Below, piece by piece: positions 35,186-45,243 of a stretch of DNA of 64,000 bases. Origin of the DNA: Pontibacter chinhatensis. Lineage in GTDB: Bacteria; Bacteroidota; Bacteroidia; Cytophagales; Hymenobacteraceae. The DNA lies in NCBI RefSeq assembly GCF_900113285.1, contig NZ_FOOT01000007.1:62001-126000 (forward strand), given 5' to 3'. The position numbers and the translations under genes are program-made. A model generated the notes under the pieces. The model was not told the origin of the DNA and did not search any database. It saw only the letters and a list, made by a program, of their open reading frames with translations. Numbering within the stretch: position 1 is the first letter of the stretch; every line of letters starts with the position of its first letter.

Positions 35186-35797
35186 ATGATTACAGCGATA
35201 GTTAGTTTTCTGGTGATGCTTAATCCTTTTGCCCTCTTCCTGTACCTCAAGCCTGTGATGAGCGACCTGTCGGATGAGGATTTCCGGTCTGTATTCATCA
35301 AAGCCAGCAGTATCTCCTTCGGCATTTACCTGGTGTTTCTGCTGCTCGGCGACCTGGTGTTTCAGAAAGTGTTCCGCATCGACTTTGAGTCTTTCCGGAT
35401 ATTTGGCGGCGTAGTGCTGTTCTCCTTTGCTTACATCTTCATTGTGCAGGGCAAGAAGGCCTTTATCCAGATAAAAGGCGACTTACACGACCTGGCCTCA
35501 GAAATCGCCCTGCCATTTATGGTGGGCGCAGGTACCATATCGCTCACGGTGCTGATGTCGGAGCAACTGGTGCTGTGGCAGGGGGTGGTTTCGCTGGTGA
35601 TCATCATGCTGATAAACTTCGCCACGATTATGGGGCTTAAAAACATGCGCCGCGGTATGCGCTCCAAAAAGGTGCAGCTTGCCTTCGACAAGAACATGGA
35701 GCTGCTGCTGCGCATCAACGGCTTCTTCCTGGGCGCTATCGGCATCGACATGATCGTGACCGGCATACGAAACCTGGTCACCACCGAGATACTCTAG
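35186..35797 (+). CDS. MarC family membrane protein
   Basis: A 203-residue inner-membrane protein with six hydrophobic segments. It starts IVSFLVMLNPFALFLYL and has ALPFMVGAGTISLTVL in the middle and GAIGIDMIVTGIRNL at the end, the MarC repeats. Once thought to affect multiple antibiotic resistance; actual role unclear. It follows the M50 gene and is convergent with the universal stress gene, 17 bases away. Confidence 0.88.
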   Translation: MITAIVSFLVMLNPFALFLYLKPVMSDLSDEDFRSVFIKASSISFGIYLVFLLLGDLVFQKVFRIDFESFRIFGGVVLFSFAYIFIVQGKKAFIQIKGDLHDLASEIALPFMVGAGTISLTVLMSEQLVLWQGVVSLVIIMLINFATIMGLKNMRRGMRSKKVQLAFDKNMELLLRINGFFLGAIGIDMIVTGIRNLVTTEIL

Positions 35798-35814
35798 CAA
35801 GTTCCTGGTTGTCG

Positions 35815-36698
35815 TTACCCTCGGGGCTTTTTTATCACCTCGCCGGAGTATACCAGCCAGAGCGGAATGTGGATGTCTGTGTTATACATCTCGGTTGGCA
35901 CGCTGCCCAGGCTAAGCGAGGGCAGCGGGTTGTTGCCCTTCAGGCCCAGCACCAGCAGATCGTGGTGCCCCTTCTCCAGGTGCAGCGTGATGCGCTCGGC
36001 TATGCTTTTGTTCGCGGCCCGCACTAAGGTATAGGGCACGCCGGCTATCTCCCGCTGGCGCTTCTGCAGGTCGGCAAACTTTGCCTTCACTATTTCCTCT
36101 GCTTTTTTGACAGCCTCGGCTTCTGAAATCAGCGGGAAAAACTGCGTTGGCAGCCGGTACACGTGCATGATCTCCAGCTGTAACCCTAACTGGTCCGAGA
36201 GTTCTTTGCTGAGCCGGAGCGCGTGCACCGAGGTATCCGAAAAGTCTATCGGCACCAGTACCTTCCTGACGTTGAAGCTGGCCGTTTCGGGAAACACGAG
36301 CACGCTGCACGGAAGGATACGCAGCAGTTTGGTGCCCAGGGCCCCGGTGCTTTTGTCGCTCATCTTCTTGCCCAGCAAGGTCAGGTTTATGCCGTAGCGC
36401 TTTACCAGGTCAGCAAGTATAACCTCGGTGTTGGGCTCCTCGCTTACCAGTATCTCATAATCGGCAGTGTTACCAAACTGCTCGGCTACGATATCGGAAA
36501 TGTTGCCCTCCACCTCCTGGCTCAGGTCTATATCGCCGAGCATCTCCCGGAAATCGTCGGCGAGCTCGTAGAGGCGGATGTTGTGCACGAAGTATACTTT
36601 GCGCACCTGCAGCCGCTCACAAATGGAGCGGGAAAAGGCAACCAGTTTCTCGTCTATGTCGCTCAGGTCGAGGCAGACCATCATGGCATCTATCGTAA

Positions 36699-36702
<4 letters not shown>
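35815..36702 (-). CDS. Tandem universal stress protein
   Basis: A 295-residue protein with two UspA folds (about 1-140 and 145-290). The second has VRKVLVPIDFSDTSVHALRL and a DLLVLGLKGNNP segment; the first ends SCSVLVFPE-like (PCSVLVFPET). USPs bind ATP or respond to stress. Its ATG overlaps the stop of the BCCT transporter (ATGA at 36699-36702), so the two are translationally coupled and it probably tunes that transporter, as UspA-like proteins are known to do for some osmolyte carriers. Confidence 0.88.
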
Positions 36703-38366
<1,664 letters not shown>

Positions 38367-38384
38367 GCATGCTGTTTTTAACTA

Positions 38385-39578
38385 TTAGAAATAGTACCCC
38401 ATGTTAATATTGAAGCGCATGTGCCACTTGGTATCGCCTGGCGTGCCGGCGGCAAGGGCGTTCGTCCACTCAGGGCCTAACCAGGGTTGGTTGTAGCCAA
38501 AGGCGGCATCGGTGTAGATGTACATCGGGCCGGCCGTAAACAGCGCGCCCAGCACGTTCATGTGGGCATTTTCGTAGCCGCTCACGCGCTTGTTGTAGTA
38601 GCCATAGTTGTTGTAGATGTCGATGCCCTGCAGCAGCTTGGTATCAATGGGTATGTGGTAAGCGACCCCGGCCGTGTATACTTCGCCTTTGTTGGCTACA
38701 TTGTAGTTGGCTCCGTACGCGCCCATCTCTACGTAGTCCAGGTCGTTGTTTGTGGCATAATTGGGGTTAAAGCGATAGAGCATGGCCTGCAGCTTCACGT
38801 TCCAGGGGCTGTGGGCTGTCTTGTACTCGTAGTGTATGGCGCCTGCGTAACGGGTGCCATTGCGCTCGGTGTCGAGGTTGTAAAGCAGGCCGCCCTGCAG
38901 CGAGAAGCCCACCTCATGTGCCAGGCTGTCGCCCAGCCGCCGGATCACCTTAAAGTCAAGCTGGTTGTTTTCTTTGTTGCGGCCGGTTACGTCGTAGGAA
39001 TATCGGTTCGGGCTGGGGTCGGTTAAAGCGAAGACGAACTCCTCGGCGCTTTTATAGTAGGCTGCCTGCCACTGCCAGCGGCCCGCGTCATGGATATACT
39101 TTACGCCCATGTCATGGTCATCCTCAAAGCCTATGTAGTAGGTAAGGTTGAAAAACCAGTTGTTGGAATTGTACTGCTGGATGCCAAAGGGCACCTGGTT
39201 CAGCCCCACCTGTAGCTGTGATTGCTCCGAAAAGTCGTACTGGAACCAGGCCTGCTTTAGAAAGGAACCGCCGAAGGCCTGTGAGTAGTGGCGGAACTCG
39301 GCATTCAGCTTGATGCCCCTATACTCGGCCTCAGCGTTGATGCGGAACATGTCAAACCCGAAATCGCCGCCACGGTCCAGTTGATCTTCTTTCCAGGTAG
39401 AGAGGTTATAGTTAAAGCGCACCGCGCCGCCCAGTTTCAGGTATGGCTTCTCCTCAGGCTTCTCCTCCGGGTACTGCGCCAGGCAGGCGGTGTGTAGCAG
39501 CAGGAAGAGGGGCAGGCATATAAGTATCCGTTGTGGTAAAGTTACTTGCAAAGGCACCTCAGTTAGTATTGTGTACAA
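38385..39578 (-). CDS. Outer-membrane porin, OprO/P-like
   Basis: A 397-residue barrel with signal sequence (ILICLPLFLLLHTACLAQ). YLKLGGAVRFNYNLSTW begins the strands, FRINAEAEYRGIKLNAEFRHYS continues, and it ends FNINMGYYF with a terminal aromatic. It resembles phosphate-selective porin O/P types common in Bacteroidetes. First gene of the minus-strand operon with a BCCT transporter and universal stress protein, so it may admit osmolytes; that is inference from position. The spacer to its right (39579-39871) contains no gene. Confidence 0.82.
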   Translation of the reverse strand: MYTILTEVPLQVTLPQRILICLPLFLLLHTACLAQYPEEKPEEKPYLKLGGAVRFNYNLSTWKEDQLDRGGDFGFDMFRINAEAEYRGIKLNAEFRHYSQAFGGSFLKQAWFQYDFSEQSQLQVGLNQVPFGIQQYNSNNWFFNLTYYIGFEDDHDMGVKYIHDAGRWQWQAAYYKSAEEFVFALTDPSPNRYSYDVTGRNKENNQLDFKVIRRLGDSLAHEVGFSLQGGLLYNLDTERNGTRYAGAIHYEYKTAHSPWNVKLQAMLYRFNPNYATNNDLDYVEMGAYGANYNVANKGEVYTAGVAYHIPIDTKLLQGIDIYNNYGYYNKRVSGYENAHMNVLGALFTAGPMYIYTDAAFGYNQPWLGPEWTNALAAGTPGDTKWHMRFNINMGYYF

Positions 39579-39871
39579 CTATACTTATGACGGTGCGAGG
39601 TAGTAAAAGTTGCTTTGGGTGAAGAACGGAGGGGTAGGAGGCAGCAAAAGTTATACTTTGGCACAGGTAAGAAGCTGGAGGCGCTGGCACGGCTAAGGCC
39701 CTGGTACAGATGCCTTAACCACCGGTACAGCGTTATCTGCCTCTCGAAAGGCTACCTTCACGCAATATGCGCAGTCTACGGGGCAGCCCGTGTTATATTC
39801 TGCCGGAGGAAGCGTAAGTACTATAGTATGATGTATAGGAAATATGTAAAACAAACATACTGATATAAACT

Positions 39872-40264
39872 ATGGAAACAACCGCAGTACACGTAGGAGG
39901 TGAAATCAGGGCTGCCAACGAAAAGTTTATGCAAGCCTTTGCCGAGGGCAACGCTGCTGAACTGGCCAATTTGTATACGGATGAGGGAATGCTGCTGCCC
40001 GCCGGCATGGAGGCGCTTAGTGGCAAGCTGGCCGTGCAGGAGTTTTGGCAGGGTGCCATGAACATGGGCATAAAAAGCGTAAAGCTGGAAACGGTGGAAG
40101 TACAGCCTTGCGAGAACACAGCTATCGAGATGGGGAACTATACCTTGAGCGGCGAGGGAGGCTCTCTGGTAGACAAGGGCAAGTACATCGTCATCTGGCA
40201 CAGGCAGGATGGCGATTGGAAACTGCACAAAGACATCTGGAACACCAACCTGAGCGCTACCTGA
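39872..40264 (+). CDS. NTF2-like (DUF4440/SgcJ) protein
   Basis: A 130-residue cone-fold protein: IRAANEKFMQAFAEGNAAELANLYTDEGMLLPAG is the typical helix-helix-strand opening, and YIVIWHRQDGDWKLHKDIWN the closing strands. Such proteins are small-molecule binding or catalytic scaffolds; function unknown. No signal peptide. A second, lipidated protein of this superfamily is at 54174-54632. Followed by a terminator built of motif repeats. Confidence 0.88.
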   Translation: METTAVHVGGEIRAANEKFMQAFAEGNAAELANLYTDEGMLLPAGMEALSGKLAVQEFWQGAMNMGIKSVKLETVEVQPCENTAIEMGNYTLSGEGGSLVDKGKYIVIWHRQDGDWKLHKDIWNTNLSAT

Positions 40265-40269
40265 AGTAT

Positions 40270-40318
40270 AAAGTATAAAGGCGCTGTAAACTTTATACTT
40301 GCAGGACCTTTATACTTT
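40270..40318 (+). terminator. Terminator-like inverted pair of AAGTATA motifs
   Basis: AAAGTATAAAGG (40270-40281) pairs perfectly (12 bp) with CCTTTATACTTT (40307-40318), starting 5 bases after the stop codon. Another motif in the loop can pair alternatively. Confidence 0.65.
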
Positions 40319-40397
40319 AGTGGCAGAGGAAGTATAAATAGCCAAATCGACTCAAAAATTAGCCTAACTTGTAGCGTGTAAGTGTATTGCAGAAAAT

Positions 40398-40850
40398 ATG
40401 GGAACCGCCGAAAGCTCAGGAGTTAGTGCGAAAGAAGTCTTAAGGAATGATTTTGTGGTGGTGCGCTACGCCGAGGCTGACTCGCTGCTGCTGATTGATT
40501 GGAACAGACAAATAGAGCCCGAGGAACGCCAGGCTGCTTTCCTGTGGTGTATCCAGTTTTCAGTGGATGAACAGGTAAAAAACTGGCTGATTAACGACGA
40601 GGAAATTTTCATCATCACCTCCGAAGAAAGGGAATGGGTAAGCCATACTTTCACACGCCTGGCTGCTGAAGCGGGCATCCGCAAAGTAGCGGTGTTTGTG
40701 CCCGAGGATTTTTATAGCGGCCTGCAGACCCTAACGGATTTTACGCAGGACGCCCAGGAAATTTACAGGCAGTTCGGTGTAACGGAGCACGAGGTGTTTA
40801 CGGATTACAGCATGGCTCTGATCTGGCTCAGATCCTCTACTGAAGTATAA
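40398..40850 (+). CDS. Hypothetical protein, possible STAS-like fold
   Basis: A 150-residue cytoplasmic protein (VVVRYAEADSLLLIDWNRQI, then QFSVDEQVKNWLINDEEIFIITSEEREWV, then IRKVAVFVPEDFYSG). The strand-helix alternation resembles SpoIIAA/STAS-like proteins seen in this order, but I see no diagnostic residue. The gene is monocistronic and ends at a strong terminator. Confidence 0.65.
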   Translation: MGTAESSGVSAKEVLRNDFVVVRYAEADSLLLIDWNRQIEPEERQAAFLWCIQFSVDEQVKNWLINDEEIFIITSEEREWVSHTFTRLAAEAGIRKVAVFVPEDFYSGLQTLTDFTQDAQEIYRQFGVTEHEVFTDYSMALIWLRSSTEV

Positions 40851-40870
40851 GAAAGCGGTTCTATCAAAGA

Positions 40871-40911
40871 AAAAGGCCCTGCAAACAGCACGCTTGCAGG
40901 GCCTTTGTTTT
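40871..40911. terminator. Bidirectional intrinsic terminator
   Basis: AAAGGCCCTGCAA (40872-40884) with TTGCAGGGCCTTT (40894-40906), A-rich to the left and TGTTTT to the right. Serves the convergent genes on both sides. Confidence 0.85.
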
Positions 40912-40951
40912 AACTGCGCGGCAAAGTATAAACCAGGCCCGCGCAGGTGTT

Positions 40952-43141
40952 TTACTTTTTAGACTGAGGGCCCGGTACCGGGAAGCCGCGGTCACGCATC
41001 AGCGCGTCGATTTTGGCGTCGCGGCCACGGAACAGGCGGTAAGCCTCTGCCGGGTCCATCGCGTTGCGTGGAGCGAACAGGTATTTCACCAGCTTGTCAG
41101 CCACTTGCTTGTCGTAGAACCCGCCTGGTGCTTCGGCAAAAGCCTCAGAGGCATCCGAAGTCAGCACGTCCGCCCACAGGTAGCCGTAGTAACCCGTAGC
41201 ATAGCCCTCGCCAGAGAACACGTGCGTGAAGTGCGGGGTGCGGTGGCGCATCACGATCTCCTTCGGCATGTTCAGCTTGGTCAGCGTCTCGCGCTCAAAC
41301 TTGTCCGGGTCCAGGTTAGTAGGGTCGGCCAGGTGCAGGTGCATGTCCATCAGGGCAGAGGCCAGGAACTCTGTCGTAGCGAAGCCTTGGTTAAAGGTAG
41401 CGGCCTTCTCAATTTTGGCCACCAGCTCTTTCGGCATCGGCTCACCGGTCTTATAGTGCTTCAGGAACTGGTTGATCACGCGGTCAGTAGACAGCCAGCG
41501 CTCCAGCAACTGCGACTGGAACTCAGTGTAGTCACGTACGCCGCTGTTCAGGGTCGGATACTTCACGTTAGACGCCAGGAAGTGCAGCGCGTGGCCAAAC
41601 TCGTGGAAGAACGTCTCCGCATCGTCCCAGGATACCAGCACCGGCTCGCCCGGGGCAGGCTTCACAAAGTTGGAGTTGTTCGAGGAAAGAACCGTTTTCT
41701 TGCCGTCAAACGTGGTGTGGGCGCGGTAGGTCGTAGCCCATGCACCGGAGCGCTTGCCCTGGCGCGCGAACGGATCGAGGTACCACAGGCCGATGTGCTC
41801 ACCGGTTGTCTTGTCGGTCACTTCCCATACTTTCACATCCTCATGGAACACCGGCACAGAGCCCTCCGGCACTGGCGTGAAGTTGAAGTTGAACAGCTCG
41901 CCGGCCGTGTAGAAGATTGCCTGCGTCAGGTTGCCCAGCTCCAGGTACTGCTTCACCTCATCGGAGTTCAGGTCATACTTGGCCTGGCGTACTTTCTCGG
42001 CGTAGTAGCGGTAGTCCCAAGGCTCGATCGTGATCTTGCTTTTGCTTGTTTTGTTGGCGATGGCCTGCATGTCGGCCACCTCTTCCTTGGCTCTGGCAGT
42101 GGCTGCAGGCCACACGGCCAGCATCAGGTCCATGGCCGCCTGTGGGGTTTTGGCCATGCGGTTTTGCAGGCGCCACTCGGCAAAGTTATCATAGCCCATC
42201 AGCTGCACGCGCTCACGGCGCAGTTGCAGAATCCTGGTGATGTTCGCGTTGTTGTCGTTGGCATCGCCGTTATCGCCTCTTGAGTAGTAGTTCTTCCATA
42301 CTTTCTCGCGCAGGGCACGCTGGTCAGAGTAGGTCAGGAACTGGTCCATGCTGGAGCGGGTGTTGGTGATGGCATACTTGCCTTCCTGGCCGTTATCGGC
42401 AGCAGCTTTGGCTGCGGCTTTCACAAACGACTCTGGCAGGCCGCTCAGCTGGTCTTTGGTGATGTAGACGATATACTTCTCCTCATCGGCCAGCACGTTG
42501 TTCGAGAACTTGGTGTACAGCGAGGAAAGCTCTTTGTTGATGGCGGCATAACGCTCCTTTTTCTCCGGGCTCAGGTCAGCGCCTTCCATGGCAAAGCCCT
42601 CGTAAACGAGCTGCACCACGCGCTGCTGGTCAGCCGGAAGCGGGTTTTTCTGGGCGTTGTCATACACCGTTTTGATGCGCTGGAACAGCTTCTCGTTCTG
42701 GGAGATCTTGGAGTTGAACTCAGAGATCTTCGGAGCCATCTCAGCCTGTACTTTCCGGAACTCCGGCGTGGACACGTTGCTGCTCCAGATGCCGTAGTAG
42801 GTGAACACGCGGCCCAGTTCCTCCCCGGCTCTTTCCATCTCCTCGATGGTGTTCTCGAAGGTAGCAGGCTGTGGGTTGTTGGCAATTGCTTCAATCTCAG
42901 CCAGGTTCAGGGCCATAGCCTTCTCCATGGCAGGCTTCAGGTCGGCCAGGTTCATCTTATCAAATGCCGGCACGCCACCGTATGGGCCTGTCCATTCTTT
43001 CAGAAGCGGGTTGGTTTCTTCCTGCTTTTGCTCCACGGCCGCCTGTGTCTGCTGCGACTGCTCCTGCGTCTGCACCGAAGTACAGTTGGTCAGGGCCAGT
43101 ACAGCCATCAGACTACCGGCTGTTATGATTTTCTTTTGCAT
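40952..43141 (-). CDS. dcp: M3 family peptidyl-dipeptidase (Dcp-like), lipoprotein
   Basis: A 729-residue zinc metallopeptidase that removes C-terminal dipeptides. The N-terminus is a lipoprotein signal (lipobox LTNC in MAVLALTNCTSV). The M3 active site FFHEFGHALHFL has H513, E514 and H517, with the third ligand region TEFQSQLLERW downstream. SGEGYATGYYGYLW and LFAPRNAMDPAEAY are typical of the family. Envelope location differs from cytoplasmic E. coli Dcp but is common in Bacteroidetes. Convergent with the preceding gene across a terminator. Confidence 0.93.
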   Translation of the reverse strand: MQKKIITAGSLMAVLALTNCTSVQTQEQSQQTQAAVEQKQEETNPLLKEWTGPYGGVPAFDKMNLADLKPAMEKAMALNLAEIEAIANNPQPATFENTIEEMERAGEELGRVFTYYGIWSSNVSTPEFRKVQAEMAPKISEFNSKISQNEKLFQRIKTVYDNAQKNPLPADQQRVVQLVYEGFAMEGADLSPEKKERYAAINKELSSLYTKFSNNVLADEEKYIVYITKDQLSGLPESFVKAAAKAAADNGQEGKYAITNTRSSMDQFLTYSDQRALREKVWKNYYSRGDNGDANDNNANITRILQLRRERVQLMGYDNFAEWRLQNRMAKTPQAAMDLMLAVWPAATARAKEEVADMQAIANKTSKSKITIEPWDYRYYAEKVRQAKYDLNSDEVKQYLELGNLTQAIFYTAGELFNFNFTPVPEGSVPVFHEDVKVWEVTDKTTGEHIGLWYLDPFARQGKRSGAWATTYRAHTTFDGKKTVLSSNNSNFVKPAPGEPVLVSWDDAETFFHEFGHALHFLASNVKYPTLNSGVRDYTEFQSQLLERWLSTDRVINQFLKHYKTGEPMPKELVAKIEKAATFNQGFATTEFLASALMDMHLHLADPTNLDPDKFERETLTKLNMPKEIVMRHRTPHFTHVFSGEGYATGYYGYLWADVLTSDASEAFAEAPGGFYDKQVADKLVKYLFAPRNAMDPAEAYRLFRGRDAKIDALMRDRGFPVPGPQSKK

Positions 43142-43327
43142 AGGTAGTTTGGGTGAAATTTATACTTTAGGGATTTAACTGTTAAATTTTGAATAATCGG
43201 CAGCACAAGTTACTAAAAATGTCTCAGGAGTCTTTCCCATCCCCGATAGAAATAAACTTATACTTTAAAAGTATGCGGCTGATGTTTGGTAATATGCTGT
43301 AAAAAGTCTTACTTGAGCCGGATAACT

Positions 43328-43405
43328 ATGATACAGCACAGCAACTTCTATTACTATTATTATAGCATAAGCCTCTCCCGGGACTTAGGCATGGGTTGCT
43401 GTTGA
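43328..43405 (+). CDS. Leader peptide rich in Phe/Tyr codons (tyrA attenuator)
   Basis: A 25-codon frame starting MIQHSNFYYYYYSISLSRDL and ending with two Cys and TGA. One Phe codon followed by five Tyr codons (43346-43363) is the hallmark of an amino-acid-sensing leader peptide. It lies 90 bases upstream of prephenate dehydrogenase, the Tyr-pathway enzyme, and right before a rho-independent terminator. Chance occurrence of such a run at this spot is very unlikely. Confidence 0.8.
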   Translation: MIQHSNFYYYYYSISLSRDLGMGCC

Positions 43406-43463
43406 CTTTCATCTGACACCGAAACCTTCTTTGAGTCCTGGCCCTGCCGGGACTTTTTTGTTT
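43378..43463 (+). promoter_or_regulatory. Attenuator: antiterminator and terminator of tyrA
   Basis: Terminator: GTCCTGGC (43435-43442) pairs with GCCGGGAC (43446-43453, one G-T), then TTTTTT-G-TTT. The 8-mer CCGGGACT of its 3' arm also occurs at 43378-43385, inside the leader frame just after the Tyr codons, and can instead pair with AGTCCTGG (43434-43441). The two pairings exclude each other. A ribosome stalled at scarce Tyr would leave the upstream copy free and favour readthrough. Confidence 0.75.
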
Positions 43464-43495
43464 ATCCCCACTGTACACCGAAACACAGCAGAAAC

Positions 43496-44365
43496 ATGAA
43501 AATTGTAACAATCATCGGGCTTGGCCTGATAGGCGGCTCCGCAGCCCGCGACCTGCGCTGCGAAGGCTTTGCTTCCAATATCATCGGGGTGGATCAAAAC
43601 CCGTACCATGCCAGCACCGCCCTGGAACTGGGGCTGGTGGATGAGGTGCTGCCGCTGGAGGAGGCGCTGGGTAAATCGGATGTGGTGGTGCTGGCTGTAC
43701 CGGTCAATGCCATTTCCGCACTGCTCACAACCGTGCTGGACCAGCTGCCTGCGCAGGCTACACTGATTGACTTTGGCTCTACCAAGGGCGTGCTTTGCGA
43801 GCAGGTGCGAAACCACCCCAAGCGCGGGCAGTACGTGGCCGCCCATCCGATTGCGGGCACCGAGAACTCCGGCCCTTCCGCGGCGCTGGAGCATTTATAC
43901 CTGGGTAAAACCAACATTGTCTGTGAGCGGGAGGCCTCGTCGGAGGGGGCGCTGGCCACAGCTATGGCACTTTTCGGGGCGCTGGGGCTGCAAACAGTTT
44001 TCATGGATGCCGAAACGCACGACAAGCACCTGGCTTACATCTCGCATTTGTCGCACGTGAGCTCCTTTGTGCTGAGCATGACGGTGCTGGACGTGGAGAA
44101 GGCCGAGAAAGATATCTTTGGCCTGGCCGGCAGCGGTTTTGCCTCCACCGTACGCCTTGCCAAAAGCTCTCCGGCCATGTGGGCACCTATTTTTGAGCAG
44201 AACAGCGCTTTCCTGGGGCAGGCCATAGAAGAGTACATCTCGATTCTGAAGCGCTTCCAGCAGCACCTGCAAAACGGCGAAACAGACAAGCTGTACGAAA
44301 TGATGGAGCACGCGAACAAAATCAGGCCGGTGCTGGAAGGCAAAAGCAAAACGCCCGCCTCCTGA
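43496..44365 (+). CDS. tyrA: Prephenate dehydrogenase
   Basis: Converts prephenate to 4-hydroxyphenylpyruvate with NAD(P), the committed step to tyrosine. The Rossmann start is IGLGLIGGSAARDL; the catalytic region shows AAHPIAGTENSGPSAA and the substrate site AYISHLSHVSS. The 289-residue product has only the dehydrogenase domain, without chorismate mutase or ACT domain, so feedback may be absent or external. The leader peptide and terminator at 43328-43463 indicate control by Tyr (and Phe) supply. No other aromatic gene is adjacent in the window. Confidence 0.93.
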   Translation: MKIVTIIGLGLIGGSAARDLRCEGFASNIIGVDQNPYHASTALELGLVDEVLPLEEALGKSDVVVLAVPVNAISALLTTVLDQLPAQATLIDFGSTKGVLCEQVRNHPKRGQYVAAHPIAGTENSGPSAALEHLYLGKTNIVCEREASSEGALATAMALFGALGLQTVFMDAETHDKHLAYISHLSHVSSFVLSMTVLDVEKAEKDIFGLAGSGFASTVRLAKSSPAMWAPIFEQNSAFLGQAIEEYISILKRFQQHLQNGETDKLYEMMEHANKIRPVLEGKSKTPAS

Positions 44366-44482
44366 CACATGGCCAAAGGTTCATGTATTGCCTGAGGATG
44401 AGGCTGGTACGATCTCTGCCTACAACTATACTAAATTCTGTAAACTTACGTAGAATGAATTGTACCATCAGCTTCGACCACC

Positions 44483-44737
44483 ATGCACACGACAATTTTC
44501 AGATTTGAGGAGGGCAGTCCGTTTGTAGATGCCAGGCGCCCGGTGCGCAACGAGATACACGACAGGCTGCTGTGGCAGGCCATCCGGCTGGCTAAATCGG
44601 GCAAAAACGTGCTGAAAGACGGACTTATCATCTATACTCCCATACCTGCCTATCTGCAAGGGCCCACCACCCTGGAGGTTTACTGGGATTTTGAAAGCCC
44701 CGAAGAGTATGATGCACTGCCGCGCGCAGCCTCGTAG
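44483..44737 (+). CDS. Hypothetical 84-residue protein
   Basis: A small acidic protein (MHTTIFRFEEGSPFVDARRP ... WDFESPEEYDALPRAAS) with no signal or membrane segment. Codon use is like its neighbours, which supports it as real. I recognise no family. It stands 117 bases after tyrA and 62 before a second small gene. Confidence 0.55.
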   Translation: MHTTIFRFEEGSPFVDARRPVRNEIHDRLLWQAIRLAKSGKNVLKDGLIIYTPIPAYLQGPTTLEVYWDFESPEEYDALPRAAS

Positions 44738-44799
44738 GAACGCTGTAACAAAGGCCGTACATCTAATCCTTTTTTCTGAACCTCAACGTATACTAGCAC

Positions 44800-45051
44800 A
44801 TGAACCTCAACCTATTCAACACCCACACCCTGGCAGGAAGACTGGAGATCATCTGGGCGCACGGGAACTTTATCGCCAACCGTGGCAGGAGAGGCTACCG
44901 CATCGAGTTGTACGACCTTGGCAATTTCTTTGCGGAGATCTGGTATAACCCCGAAAACAACTATATCAGCCTGGTGCGCGGCTTTATCAGCAAGCGGGCA
45001 CTGGAGCCTTACATCCAGCAGGTAGACCTGATGGAGATGTTCGACTGGTAG
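44800..45051 (+). CDS. Hypothetical 83-residue protein
   Basis: Small protein with strand-rich pattern (YRIELYDLGNFFAEIWYNPENN, then YISLVRGFISKRALEPYIQQ) ending MEMFDW. Start ATG follows AT-rich sequence. I have seen such short proteins in Hymenobacteraceae but cannot give a role. It precedes the sensory operon by 190 bases and is likely separate from it. Confidence 0.65.
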   Translation: MNLNLFNTHTLAGRLEIIWAHGNFIANRGRRGYRIELYDLGNFFAEIWYNPENNYISLVRGFISKRALEPYIQQVDLMEMFDW

Positions 45052-45243
45052 CATATTTTCCTAATTTATACTTTGCACAGCATCCCCTGCTGGTGTAGTG
45101 CTATCCTTTTGCAGTTCCTGCAGCCTTCCCCATTCCTAACTTTAGCAGCTGTTGCTGCGTATAATCCCGCCTGATCAGGGAAAAACGCACATGTTTTCTT
45201 AACTTGCAGGTACATGTGTACTTATACCACCAACAGCCATTAG

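Noticed and set aside
41105..42283. 392-residue frame antisense to the M3 peptidase
   Set aside because: Shadow of a GC-rich gene with HEFGH on the other strand.
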